The notes under the pieces are model-generated. The model worked only from the letters and a program-made list of their open reading frames with translations. It did no database searches and was not told the DNA's origin. DNA of 64,000 bases from Cercis canadensis. Lineage: Eukaryota > Streptophyta > Magnoliopsida > Fabales > Fabaceae. Below, piece by piece: positions 1 to 11,800 of the stretch; position 1 is the first letter of the stretch; each line of letters begins with the position of its first letter. The stretch is from contig QAOA01002120.1 in the NCBI GenBank assembly GCA_003255065.1, forward strand, positions 470,997 through 534,996. Direction: 5' to 3'. Both the position numbers and the translations under genes were made by a program.

Positions 1-28
1 ATTAAACTAGATAGAATGTGACAATCCA

Positions 29-65
29 AATAATAATAATAATAATAATAGTAAGAAGAAGAAGA
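29..65. repeat. AAT/AAG microsatellite in BOLA4-like intron 1
   Basis: About seven AAT units are followed by AAG units directly downstream (minus strand) of the exon 1 donor. This is simple-sequence repeat inside the intron. Confidence 0.8.
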
Positions 66-66
66 C

Positions 67-348
67 CTTGTTCTCCATGGACTGCATGAGAGGCGAGTCG
101 ATGGAGCCAGCGCCGTTGACATCGGCGGCACCTGTAGTAAAATTGCGAGAAGAAGTGGAAGTGAATAATCTGTCATATATAGGGAGACGATTATCGTGAA
201 TAAGAATCTGGGAATGTTTACAACCGGTAGCCGATCTTTGCAAGAAGATAGAACCAGTTCGAGAGACGACGGACTTGTATGGTTGAAACAAAACTGGAAG
301 AGCCTGTCGCAGTAAGCAACCATTGGCCGAGAAGACATGTGCACGCAT
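67..348 (-). CDS. BolA-family protein (BOLA4-like), first coding exon
   Basis: The exon encodes 94 residues from ATG at 348-346 to a splice donor (AAG|GTCTTC) at 67/66. The first ~75 residues are rich in Arg, Ser and Thr with almost no acidic residues, as in an organelle-targeting presequence. The last residues (MQSMENK) match the point where plant BOLA4-type proteins enter the BolA fold, which would continue as IKEQL in the next exon, beyond the left edge of the window. BolA proteins bind monothiol glutaredoxins and act in Fe-S cluster and redox handling in plastids and mitochondria (family knowledge). Translation past the donor gives only a Phe/Leu run from intron sequence. The BolA domain itself is not in view, so the name rests on the N-terminal and junction resemblance. 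Confidence 0.62.
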
Positions 349-799
349 TTTCCTTCGAATTTATTTTTTCTACAAAAAATGAATGCGTATCAATTATCAC
401 TTCAAAGATCCTTCGCTTTCTTCAGTTGGATTTGGGAGTCGGAGGGAGAGGCAAGGATAAAATAGGGTGAAAGTGCGGACACCCCCTGCCAGACGGGAAA
501 ATCAACCTACATCTACATCAAAAGAGTTATTTATAGTATTTTGATTTTTTATTTTGTTGTAATTCAAAATATTAGGTGACGGGATCTTACCCAATATCAG
601 ATCATGTTATAGGTTTTAATCTATATAGCAGGAGTATGGGTATGAGTTTTGTATTTGGTACGAGTATAAAACGCTAGTACATTATTTTTAAAAAAATAGG
701 GATACGCGCACGGCACGTCATATATATAAATTATATATATAAAATAAAATTTATACATACTCTATTTAAAATAAAAAATTACAAGATGTTGTTCTACAA
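349..799. other. Upstream region of the BOLA4-like gene, no gene seen
   Basis: This stretch is AT-rich and holds alternating TA runs near 720-745. It should contain the 5' UTR and promoter of the BOLA4-like gene on the minus strand, but I could not assign a TATA box or start site with confidence. Confidence 0.4.
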
Positions 800-1265
800 T
801 CATACTCTTACTTGAAACAAGTGGATCCCACTAGCTATAGTTAACGACCCCATTGCTTGCGTGTCCTTCCTAAGCACATACTTCTGAATCTTCCTTGTAA
901 AAGTTCTTGGAAGTTGTTGCTTAAACACCGCCGTTTTGGGCACCATATAGTGCAGTAATAATCCTCTACAATACTCCATTATCTCTCCCTCTGTAGGCCT
1001 CTTCTTTAGCCCAACTTTCAAGCTCACAAACGCACAAGGAGTTTCCCTAGCACCACACACCCTCCTCGAACAACGATCTCACTCAAAATTGACCCATTGC
1101 ATTTCACGCTGAGTCCTGACTCACTATCTACCACGTCCCCCTCCGTCATCCCTATTGTTCTCACCCCTTGTCTCGCCTTCAGCCGTTGCCGAAAACCGGT
1201 TCCACTATGTCTTCCAAGCGCACGAGATGATAACGCCGTACGTTTCCGTTAACCCATACCCCTAC
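800..1265 (-). pseudogene. Acyl-activating enzyme (AMP-binding CoA ligase), 3' fragment
   Basis: On the minus strand this reads as pieces of a plant acyl-activating enzyme of the peroxisomal AAE type. In order they are GYGLTETYG (A5-like motif) near 1262-1235, ISCAWK and WNRF, RLKARQGVRTIGM, an EIVVRGGCV segment near 1070, and the C-terminal domain ETPCAFVSLKVGLKKRP to HYMVPKT and KIQKYVLR (1060-810). It is broken. A stop lies between ISCAWK and WNRF, and the frame shifts before RLKARQG. About 80 residues expected between RGGCV and ETPCAFV (the hinge and start of the C-terminal domain) are missing, with another frame change at that join. The usual TGKIQK motif reads TRKIQK, and the usual short C-terminus is replaced by unrelated residues. 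The 5' part of the gene is absent; the match stops about 30 bases before the LINE. Confidence 0.78.
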
Positions 1266-1412
1266 CTCCCTCCTTCCCTCTAAATGAAGAAAAAAATGTG
1301 AAGAAAAATAAAGAAATCCAAGCGAATGGAGAGTGACGTAAGTGAAGAATGGACGCAAGGGTCGTCGGAGGCTGGGCCCCTGCTGGACGAAGCTGGCCTC
1401 TTCTCTTGAAGT

Positions 1413-2606
1413 GTGAAAAAGATCAAAAGGGGTGGTAAGGAGTTCGATGGGCTCTCTTTTATGCCTATTGTTTATGACCAACTAGTACAAGATGATATGG
1501 AACTGGAAAACCATGCAGTAGCTCGGTTGTCCTATAAGAATATGCTCATGGGAGGTATGTCGGAGGTTGAGCTGGAAGGAGATGAATCCGAGGAAGATGG
1601 GTTCGAGGAAGATGAAGAGGATGAGGATAGTTTTAAGGCTATCCTGGAAACGGTGGAGGAAGAAAGAGAAATGCTCAAAGTCAAGTCTGGTAAAGATTCT
1701 AGAATCAAAGTCTCATTCAGAGAAGAGGATCCTTTATGTCTGCTAATAGAGTTATCTTCTAAAGAATGCGAAAGAATCTGCAAGCCATGGAAGAAATGTC
1801 TGATCATTAAGCTGCTAGGGAAAAGAGTCGGCTTCCACTTCTTGGAAAAGAAGCTCAAACATATATGGTCCCTTAGTCAAGTTTAGCACCGAACAAGACT
1901 ATGTCTTTGCTCTCACTAGAGGGCCTTGGATGATTTTTTATCACTACCTTATAATAAGGGAATGGCAGCCAAATTTCAATCCTTTCTCAGCCTCTATCAA
2001 CTCAGTTATGGTGTGGGTGAGGTTCCCAGGCATTGTTATAGAGTATTATGATAGAGATATTTTGGAAACTTTAGGTAACTATGTTGGGCGTACGATCAAA
2101 GTCGATTCTAACACCTTGCAGGCAAGGGGAAAGTTTGCAAGACTTTATGTTGAGGTGGATATTTCGAAGCCCTTGTTACCCCAGTTGTGCATTGTGGTAT
2201 GTCTTATTTTGTTGAGTATGAAGGTATCCATCTTATCTGCTTTTCTTGTGGCAGATATGGTCATATGAATGAGGGTTGTCCTGATAAACCCAACAGTAAG
2301 TTAGTGGAGCCAAGGGTGGTTGGGGAGCCTAATGTGGTGGCCGGAGAACATCATGAGGCAAACACTGTGGATGATAGCAATTTTGGTCCTTGGATGGTGG
2401 TGCAGAAACCAAAGCGCTTCAAGTGGGATAAGGGGACAGACTCGAGTAAGTCAACCAAGGAAGGGGGTGGATTATCCGAAGAGCAAATTCAGGGAAGTAT
2501 GGGCATTGCTAGAGGGTCCCGATTTGCGTCTCTCGCTGATGAGGTTGGAGGAGGTTCTGCTTCCACCTCTGATATTAACAAGGTTTTAAATAAAGAGGGC
2601 AAATAG
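1413..2606 (+). pseudogene. LINE ORF1 protein (DUF4283, zinc knuckle), broken
   Basis: The coding trace begins with an acidic N-terminal part containing a Glu/Asp run (about 1600-1640). A DUF4283-like domain follows, with PWKKCLIIKLLGKRVGF, then GPWMI, WVRFPGIVIEYYDRD and GKFARLYVEVDISKPLLP. It ends in a CCHC knuckle, CFSCGRYGHMNEGCP (about 2235-2282), and a tail ending at 2606. In plant L1 elements this protein coats the element RNA. At least two frame changes are visible, near 1880 and near 2190, so no single frame spans the gene. Confidence 0.8.
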
Positions 2607-3091
2607 GGAGAGAGGAGTGTAGCATTTATTGCCCCACGTGGGTCTTCGAATTCACCAAAGCAAACATCAAGTGAAAGGTTTGGTGAGGGAAAGGTGACAA
2701 AAGCTAGTATTAAACAAAAATTCTTGGCTACAAAAGGGAGTGGGGCTAGTAATAAAATATTGGTGCCTAGTATGTCTAGTACTATTAAAATAAGTAAAAA
2801 GAAAAGCCATATTGGGTGTCAGCTAAACCACGGTCCAACTGGGAGCATGGCAAAGCCTTTTTTGCTAGCAGAAAAGGTTTTGGTTTGTCTTCAAAATGTG
2901 GACCCGTCGGACGATGACCCACCGGACGATGATATGCTGGGGGGAAGCTTTGGTCCGAAACCTCCAGATATCACTTTTGAAGTTGAGAAGAACACAGATG
3001 AGATTCCCATGCTTGATGAACTTACGAAAGCAGGAGTGGTGAGTTGTGATCATGCTTGCCTTTCGGAAGTTGAAGACATGCAAGTGCTTTG

Positions 3092-6000
3092 AGGGCTCTG
3101 TCTCTTTCCCTTTTTTTTTTTTCTATGATTAATAAGGTCCTTGAGTGGAATTGTAGAGATGCTAATAATGCAGAGTTTCTCAGGGTGGCTAAGAATTTGC
3201 TTGGTCCTTCTCCTCCGGAAGTTATCGCGTTATTGGAAACCAAAGTCAGTGGTTCTAGGGCTCTTTCTATTTTGCGTAAACTAGGTTATAACTTTCATGT
3301 TATCTCTAAAGGTGATGGGTTAGCTGGTGGCATCTGGTTAGCCTGGAAATCTGCTACGTTGGTGGTCGAGGTTCTCAAGACCCATGCCCAGTTCATTCAC
3401 ATTAGGTTATCTTTTAGCTCCAGCACTGAGTGGTTTTTTTTGGCCATTTACGCCAGCCCCTGCTTTGTGATGAGAGCTTCTCTGTGGTCTGAGCTTATGC
3501 AGATTGCTGCTACCATGGTTTCTCCTTGGTTGCTTGCTGGTGATTTCAATGACTATCTTCACTATGGGGAGAAAAAATGGGGGCACTGGTTAGCTTATGG
3601 AGATGCCAGAGATTTGCCAAGTGGATCAATGAGTGCAATCTCATGGAAGTGGAAGCATTTGGATCAAAATTCACTTGGCGAGGGCCTCTGCTCAATGGGT
3701 TTGACCGTATCTTTGAAAAACTTGATAGGGTGCTATGCAATAGCATTTGGAGAACTAAGTTTGAGGAGGTTATAACAGGAGTGTTACCCCAAGTCTACTA
3801 TGATCACCACCCCGTTATTATTAATTTGACCCCTCCCTCTCTTAGAATGGAGAGACCTTTCCATTTTAAAGCTGCTTGGTTATCTCATGATGAGTTTAAC
3901 AACTTCGTGGCTAGTCATTGGGATGTTTTTGTTTCGGTTGCCGAAGGTTTGGCTAAGATTACCCCCTTGATTAAAAAGTGGAACCATGAAGTTTTGGTTA
4001 TATTTTTAGAAAGAAAAAGCGCTTGCTTAATCGTTTAAAGGGGGTGCAACGTGCCATGCATAGGCACTGGAACCATTTTCTTGATAAAATGGAGCTTTCT
4101 TTGACTCTTGACTTGTGACAAGTCTTAAGGCAAAAGGAGTTACTCTGGCATAAAAAATCTAGAGCTGATTAGGTGTCTAAAAGGGATTAGAATACAAGAT
4201 ACTACCATACCCAAACAATTATCCGCAGAAGACACAATAAGATTGAAACGCTTCGTGATGACTCAGGGACTTGGGTTGAAGATCGCTTGGAGCTTCAGAA
4301 GCTAGCTCTTACCTTTTATAAAAAGTTGTTCTCTGATGACGTTCCTTATGAGCATTAGGTCACTAAGTTTTCTTTTCAGGTGGTGGAGGAAAACTTGTTA
4401 AGAGATTTATCTAGCTCAATTCGGGTGAAAGAAGTGAGGAATGCTATCTTTGGCATGGGGCCACTCAAGGCTTCGGGTCCTGATGGCTTTCCTACAATTT
4501 TCTTTCAGTCCCAATGAAGTGTAGTAGGTATGCATTTGGTTAATTTAGCTAGCCAAATATTTACTGGTACAAGAAGCATTGTTGAACTCAACGATACTCT
4601 TTTGGTTCTAATACCAAAAATGGACAAGCCAGAATTCATCTCCCAATTTTGGCCTATCTCTTTGTGTAATGTTACTTATAAATGTATAACTAAGATTATC
4701 GTTAACAGGTTAAAGCCTTTGCTGCCTTTGTAGGTTTCTCATTTCCAGTCTAGTTTTGTGCCCAGGAGGTGTATTCAGGATAACATCCTCTTTGCCCAGG
4801 AAATGATGCATTCTATGCGTAAGGTCAGGGGGAAGAGAGGGTTCATGACTATTAAGGTAGATCTGAAGAAAGCATATGATCGCATCAAATGGAGTTTTAT
4901 TGAGGAAATGCTGTGTGAAATTAAGCTTCCTTCAGGGCTAAGAAGAATTATCATGGAGTGTGTCCAATCGGTTTCCATGCGACTCATATGGAATGGTGGC
5001 AAGTCTGATTGCTTCAGTCCGAAGAGGGTTATTAGACAAGGGGACCCCATGTCTCCGTATTTATTTGTCTTATGCATGGATAAGCTTTCTCACATCATTG
5101 CTGAGGTGGTGGAGGAAGGTCTTTGGAGACCCATGTGTGCGGGTAGAGGGGGTCCTCTCATTTCCCACCTTATGTTTGCTGATGACCTCTTGCTTTTTGC
5201 AGAAGCTTCTGTCCCTCAAATTAAGCAAGTGATGGCTTTCCTGGATAAATTTTGTGGCATGTATGGGCAGAAGGTTAATGTGTCGAAGACCCAAGTTTAT
5301 TTTTTTAGGAATGTTTGTTCTAAATCGAGGCGAGCTATTTCGAGCTTGTGCGGCTTTTCTATGACAAACAATCTTGGCAAGTATCTGGGCATGCCTCTTT
5401 CCCATGAAAAGACCACCAGGGCTAACTTCCATTTCTTGGTTGACAGAACTAGACAACGGTTAGCGGGTTGAAAAATGCACTGCTTATCTATGGCGAGAAG
5501 GGTTACTCTGGCCAAGTCAGTAATTGATGCTCTCCCCACTTATGCCATGCAATCGGCCATGATCCCAAGGTTTATATGTTATGATATTGAGAGAATCCAA
5601 CGTAACTTTGTTTGGGGGAATAATGCTCATTCTAGGAAAGTTCACACAATTAGATGGGACACTTTATGTATGCCAAGGAATCATGGTGGTTTGGGTTTAA
5701 GGAAGTTGGTGGCTATGAACCAAGCTTGTATCATGAAGCTGGGGTGGGCGATGAAGTCTAGACCGGATAAGCGTTGGGTTCAAGTTTTGAGAGGGAAGTA
5801 TGGTAGAGGTTCGAATTGGCGTTACTCCATGGAGGTCAAGATTGGGGACTCGGCGACTTGGAAGGCGATTGGAGAAGTTTGGCAAGGGTTGCACAAGTGT
5901 TTGGGCTACTCTGTGGGTAATGGTCTTGCTACGAGATTTTGGTTAGATCCTTGGTTTGACAGAGCGAGAATGTTGATTGAGCAGGTGCCTTTCTCTGTTC

Positions 6001-7221
6001 CGGATAGCGATTTGAATGTCTCTGTGGCTGAGTTTGTTCTGAGTTCTGGTGACTGGAACTGGGATCGCCTCGGACGCCTTCTCCATATTGATGACTGTGA
6101 CAAAATTCATGCTATCCCTCCGCCTTCTTTAGAGGATGGTGAGGATGGTATCTACTGGCTGGGTAATGACTCTAGTATCTTCACAGTGAGTAGCGCTTAT
6201 GGCAGCATAATGGAAAATAGTTGGAAACCTGCAAGTGCTACGTGGACAAAGATATGGAAATGGCATGGTCCTGAGCAAATCAAGATGTTTCTCACAATAG
6301 CTTGCTCACTGGAGAGAGGTGTAGTAGATGGAGTGGGTCCGATGGTAATTGTGTGTTTTGTGAGGGAGTTAAAGAGACAACCCTCCATATGTTAAGGGAC
6401 TGCTGCTATGCTTAGAGAATTTGGGTTCATTTCGTAAAGTCGTCAATGAGGGTCAAGTTTTTCTCTTGGGACTTAGCTCAATGGGTTGAAGGGAGCATGA
6501 ATTAAAATTTTGGAGGAGGAGGGAAGAAGTGGAGTATTGTTTGGGCGGTTACTTCTTGGATGCTCTGGAAATGGAGAAACATGGCTTTGTTCGACCCTAG
6601 CTTCACAAGAACCCCTAACCCTTGTAAGGTGATAACTGAATTTATAGAGAGTTGTAATCTCTCAGGTGCTTCTTCAATTTCGTCCTCCCCGTTAATCTCC
6701 TCAAGGGTGCTTTGGTCTCCTTCAGAGGTAGGATGGGTGAAGCTTAACACTGATGGTGCTTTGAAAGGAAATCCAGGGATGGCGGGCTATAGAGCGCTAC
6801 TGCGAGATGAGAATGGAGAATGGGTTGCGGTGTGGTGCGTAAACTGGGTTTCGCTTCTGTTTTCTGTGCTGAGTTGTAGGGTATGTTGAAGGGCCTGGAT
6901 ATGGTGTGGAGGTTGGGTTTCAAGTTGGTGGTGTTAGAGAGTGACTCCCTGACAGCTATAAGAAGCCTTACTCGTAAGGACATAGATGAAGGTAAGCATG
7001 TGCAACTGATAGCCAAGATAGCTGCTTTGTTGAAGCAGGAGTGGCAGGTTACGTTGCAGCATATGGATAGGAAAGGCAACGTGTGTGCTGATTGGTTGGC
7101 TAAATTTAGCCTTGGTCAAGATTTGGGTGCCATACACCTTGCGTCTCCACCTTATGATTTGATGAAACTTCTTGTTATTGATGAAATGGGGTATATGTTG
7201 CCCCATGGGTCTATTTTGTAG
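3092..7221 (+). pseudogene. LINE ORF2 (endonuclease, RT, RNase H), broken
   Basis: The endonuclease part starts near 3125 (VLEWNCRDAN, then LLETKV, SGGIW-like and LLAGDFND) and continues in a second frame to about 4035 (LDRVL, YYDHHPV). The reverse transcriptase runs from about 4440 (KASGPDGFP) through [12 protein letters not shown] and IKVDLKKAYDR to IRQGDPMSPYLF and the catalytic FADDLLLFAE (5175-5205). A zf-RVT region follows near 6160-6400 and an RNase H domain near 6730-7200 (VKLNTDGALKGNPGMAG to VCADWLAKFS). Stops and frame changes occur near 3570, 4110, 4515, 4730, 5470, 6400 and 6880. The archaeal-type RNase H tail is usual for plant L1 elements. Confidence 0.85.
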
Positions 7222-7290
7222 GTGTTGTTTGGTTCTTTGGGCTTTGCCCCGTTGTTATACCAAAAAAAAAAATGAAGGAAAAAAAAAAGG

Positions 7291-7639
7291 AAATTCGGCG
7301 TTACCGTTGGCAAGACGCATTTTGCGTTTTGGGAACGTAACCGTCCCAAAAACTTTTAACAAAGAGTTATAATGATATTTATAAATTATTTACTAAAAAA
7401 GCCTTAATAATGAAATTCAAATCTATGCTTTATAATATCCTTACCAGTAGAATTAATCCTAGTTGGTCTATTTTGATTTTAAATTGGCTTATATCAATAT
7501 AATTGATATAATTTAAATTTTATTGGATTAATATCTAAATTATACAAAATAAATTTAAATGAATATAATAAAATTTAAATTATGTCAATCGTGAGTATAA
7601 GATAAAGGGGACATGTTAAGCTACACTTCTTTAAGAGGA
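7291..7639. other. AT-rich spacer, no gene seen
   Basis: No coding trace was found. A small imperfect stem (GTTTTGGGAACG with CGTCCCAAAAAC) lies near 7326-7352. The rest is AT-rich. Confidence 0.4.
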
Positions 7640-7930
7640 GAGTTTTTATTGGGACCCAAAGACCAAATTTAATGTCATTGCCAAGATCTCAAAAAATTGG
7701 GTCATTCAGTATTTGCTAAATAAGACAGTTTCTTATAAAATACATAATTTCACAATATAGGAAAACATGTCAAAAAAATTCAAACTTTGTCAAAAGTGCA
7801 ATTTGACACGTTTTCTTATATCTTATCATTTATGCATTTTATAAAGAATTGTTTGTTCTGACATATATTGGATTACTTGGTTTTCCAAAATATTTGCAAT
7901 GATACCAAAATCAATGAGTGGGGGTAGTGC
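7640..7930. mobile_element. Fold-back MITE-like element, copy 1
   Basis: Two arms of about 115 bp are imperfect inverted repeats. Left-arm markers (AAAATACATAATTTCACAAT, GGAAAACATGTCAAA) pair with the right arm (TTTGACACGTTTTC, ATTTATGCATTTTATAAAG, GCAATGATACCAAAATCA). There is no coding capacity. Two further related copies lie at 8205-8515 and 20530-20790. The exact ends and target-site duplication could not be fixed, so the superfamily is not assigned. Confidence 0.6.
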
Positions 7931-8204
7931 TACTCGAAATGCCCAAATGTAACTTAACAAACCCCAATAATCAAGATTCCTATTAAATTGTTAAAAATTT
8001 GATAATTAAATGACTATTTTTTAATAAATTTTATATTTGTTTGTTAGGAATCTTAATGAGTAATAAATATTTTTCAGGGTTTAATTTGTAAAAATCTAAA
8101 TCTTTCAAGCACTTAAACAACAATTTACTCAAAACTTTGCTCCCTCATGGCTAGAAGCCTAGAAGTAGCTTATTAGTGACGGGTTGTTAAGCTACAACCC
8201 ACCT

Positions 8205-8515
8205 AATTAGGTGGATCGTAGAAGGATTCACTCAATGATTTTGGTATCATTGTGAAGTTTGTAAAAAATTGAGTCACTCAATATGCAATATAACACATAG
8301 TTTCTTATTAAATACATAAACATCACAATACAAGAGACATGTAAAAAAAAAATAATTAAAACTTCATTAATAAAAAATAATAATTTGATATGTTTTCTTA
8401 TATTGTATCATTTATGTATTTTATAAAAAAAATTATGTATTTTATTGCATATTAAGTGACTTAAGTATTTCGATTGATTCGTAATGATATCAAAATCACT
8501 AGGTGAGTCTTATTA
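8205..8515. mobile_element. Fold-back MITE-like element, copy 2
   Basis: The arms begin with CACTCAATGATTTTGGTATC on the left and, read from the other end on the minus strand, CACCTAGTGATTTTGATATC. They stay similar for about 115 bp, including AATATGCAATA in both arms. The centre is A/T-rich. It belongs to the same family as the element at 7640-7930. Confidence 0.62.
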
Positions 8516-8664
8516 GAATTTAGTCGGGGCAGAGTGATAGCGGTAGACTCCCTTTTAGCAAACCCAAGAGGCATCTTCTTCCCCCTCCTTTTCTGTTTTT
8601 TTTTTTACTCTCCTACGCATTTTTGGATGATGCTTGCTTTCTTTTGTCTCCTTTTCCTTATACC

Positions 8665-8832
8665 TGAAGAGACTGACACTTTGTATGGAAAAGAGAGATA
8701 TTTTTCTATTGATTTCTGTACGTATATATAGATACACGGTAGCTACACTGTAGTTGGTTCAAGTTTTTAAATATAACAGAATGATAAATAGATAGCTATG
8801 AACATTTAGCTATGATAATAAACAAATGCGGA
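8665..8832 (-). repeat. 3' LTR of copia element D
   Basis: A 168-bp repeat matching 13054-13221. Its plus-strand left end is TGAAGAGACTG. The inner boundary is uncertain by about ten bases because the similarity runs slightly past a TG/CA end. Confidence 0.8.
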
Positions 8833-11800
8833 TAATGCTGATAACAGAAAGTTGTTACTGTTTGACTTGGTCATTAGCTGCTGCTTCTATACGCCCCCAC
8901 AAGATGGAGGCTCCATTGGAGACACCAATCTTGTCTCGAAGATGATAGAAAACCGAGGTTGGTAGTGCTTTTGTTAGGATATCAGCAAGTTGATCCTTGG
9001 ATGAGACATGAGACACCTTTAACTGATTTGCTTGAACTCGTTCTCTGACAAAATGATAGTCAAGAGCAAGATGTTTCATGCAGGAGTGAAACACAAGGTT
9101 GGCACACAAGTAGGTTACACTAATATTATCACAGAAGATGGTGGGTGGTGTAGAGAGAGAGACACCCAGTTCTTGAAGGAGGTGAACAAGCCATTGGAGT
9201 TCAGTAGTAGTGTTAGCAATAGATCAATACTCGGCCTCAGTGCTTGAACGAGCTACCCCACGTTGTTTTTTTTATGACTAGGAGATTGCATTTGCACCTA
9301 GAAAAATGAGATGGGCAGAAGTGGAGATGCAATCATTTGGGTCACCTGCCCAATCAGCATCTGAGTAAGCATAAAGTTGAAAAGGAGCATTTGCAGTAAG
9401 GGAGAGACCATAGTCAATGGTGGTTTTAAGATACCACAGGATATGTTTCAATGCAGTGAGGTGAATCACTGTAGGTTTGTGCATAAACTGAGATAGTTTA
9501 TTTACTGCGAACCCAATGTCTGGTCGAGTGAGAGATAAGTATTGGAGAGCACCAATGATACTTTTATACTCAGTTGGATCAGTGAAAGAGGAGCCATCAT
9601 TTAAGAGTAATGAAACCGAGGTGCTAAGGGGTGTAGAAACACCTTTTGCACCAGCCATGTTTATCAGTTGTAAGAGATCAAGGATATATTTTCTTTAAGA
9701 GAGAAACATACCAGTGGATTGTGGTATAAATTCTACTCCAAGAAAATATGATGGTGTGCCAAGGTCCTTGAGAGAAAAACGAGTTGCCAAGGCTTGGCAA
9801 AAAATGGAGAGAAATCCAGTATCATTCCCAGTAAGCAGCAAGTCATCAATGTAGATGAGAAAATATGAATGCACTCTAGACCTGTTATAAATGAAGAGAG
9901 ACCCATCAAAACATGAGTTAACTAACCCATAGTGAAGAAGAAAATTAACCAGCTCTTTGTACCACGCACGAGGCGCCTGCTTGAGGCCATAAATAGCTTT
10001 ATGAAGCTTGCAGACATAGGTTGGAGTTGCAGAATCAGTATGTCCCGGTGGCTGAGACATGTAAACAGTATCATGGAGTGTGCCTTGGAGAAAGACATTA
10101 TTGACATCCATATGTCAAAGTGGCCACTTGTTACGAAGAGCTATAGATAGGACAACTTTCACCGTTTGAGGATGCACAACAGGACTAAAAGTTTCAGTGT
10201 AGTCAATACCAGGTCGTTGTGTAAATCCTTTGGCCACTAAGCGGGCCTTAAATCTGTCAATATCACCATTGGGTTTCCTTTTTATTCTATATATCCACTT
10301 GCAGGTAATGATGTTGGCATGAGCTGGGGGAGGGACGAGAGTCCAGGTGCCATTGCGGAGGAGTGCATCAAATTCGGTGGACATGACTTTACGCTAGTCA
10401 ACAATTTTTAGAGCTTGGGTGAGAGAGATAGCTTCAAGTGTCTCAGAAATAGGGTGTTTGGTGGTGAGGAGGTTGAAAGGTTGTTTGGGCTTAAAGATGT
10501 TATTTTGTGAGCGAGTGATCATGTAGGAAGGTTGAGAGGGTGTTGTAGGCGGGAAGGAAGTATGAGTTGGTGAAGGAAGGCATAGGGTAGTGTTATCTGA
10601 AAAGTTGTTGGCAGTGGATAAAGACTCTTGAGGGGCAGAGAGAGGAGCAGAAGAAGGATTGTAGGTGGGAGTAAATGAAGGAGTATTGGCAGAAGGAGTA
10701 AGTGTTTTGGTTGAAGGGAAATAGTGAGATGTGGAAGAAATAGAGTTGGGTTGAGAGAAGGAGACTTGATAATAGGTGACAGGAAGAATGTCGAGTTGAG
10801 GGGTAGAGAGAGAAGGAAATTTGGAAGAGGTAAAGTCATGGTGTTTGAAAGGGAAGACTGTTTCAACAAATTTAACATGTCTGGAGTGATAATATTTTTT
10901 ATGATGGAAATCATAACACAAAAAGGCATGATGTGAGACTGAATAACCAAAAAAAAATACAGGGGTTAGAACGTGAATCAAGTTTATGAGAAGAGTAGGG
11001 ACGTAACCAGGGATAACATAAACATCCAAAGGACTTGAAGTTGGAATATTTAGGGGGGTCTTTGAATAATTTTAAGTAAGGGGAGGACATGTGAAGAATT
11101 GGAGTAGGTAAATGATTTATTAAATAATTTGCAGTGATGAAAGCAAAGGGCCAAAAGGAAGGGGGTAAAGAGGCATGATGCATGAGAGAAAGACCAATTT
11201 CAACAATATGGCGATGTTTTCTCTTAGCAAGGCCATTACGTTGAGGTGTATATGGAGGTGAAGTGAAAAAAGGAGATGCCATGAGAAACAAAAAAATCTT
11301 TCATTTTAATAAATTCTCCACCATTATCAGCATGAAATGAAGAAATTGAATACTAGAAGTATTTTTCGACTAATGACTTAAATTGAATAAAAATAGAGAG
11401 AACATCAGATTTTTGTTTAATGGGATAAAGCCATGAATAACGAGTAAAATGATCAATAAAGACTACATAATATTTGAAACCATCTATAGAAACAAGAGGG
11501 GCAGGACCCCAAACATCTACAAATAGATTTTCTAGTGGCCTAGAAGACGTAAGACGATGGCTTTTGTTGGTGGAGCAAGAGATACAGTCAGGCGAAGTGG
11601 AAGGAAGTGATATTTGATGCAAGGCAGACACATGATGGAGAATGCGATGGTGTGGATGTCCAAGTCGATGATGCCACAAGGAGACAGGAGAATGGCTTTG
11701 AGTAGTGAGTGCACATGGAAGACAGGATGACTGTGTATCTTGAACAAGAAGTGGGTAGGTTTGATGTTTACTCGGGCCTTGAAGAAGCAGTGCCCCCGTG

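Larger units (their letters stand above)
1297..7290 (+). mobile_element. L1-type LINE (non-LTR retrotransposon), old copy
   Basis: A nearly full-length plant L1-clade LINE. It carries ORF1 (DUF4283 plus CCHC knuckle), ORF2 (endonuclease, reverse transcriptase, zf-RVT and RNase H) and a terminal A-tract at 7261-7271. The left edge is uncertain: AAATGAAGAAAAAA at about 1283-1296 resembles AAATGAAGGAAAAAAA just after the A-tract and may be the target-site duplication, which would start the element near 1297. Many stops and frame changes in both ORFs show that it is long inactive. It sits just beside the acyl-activating enzyme pseudogene. Confidence 0.88.

Noticed and set aside
10394-11029. Long Ser/Thr/Pro-rich open frame in copia element D
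   Set aside because: It is the low-complexity stretch between integrase and reverse transcriptase of the element, not a separate gene.
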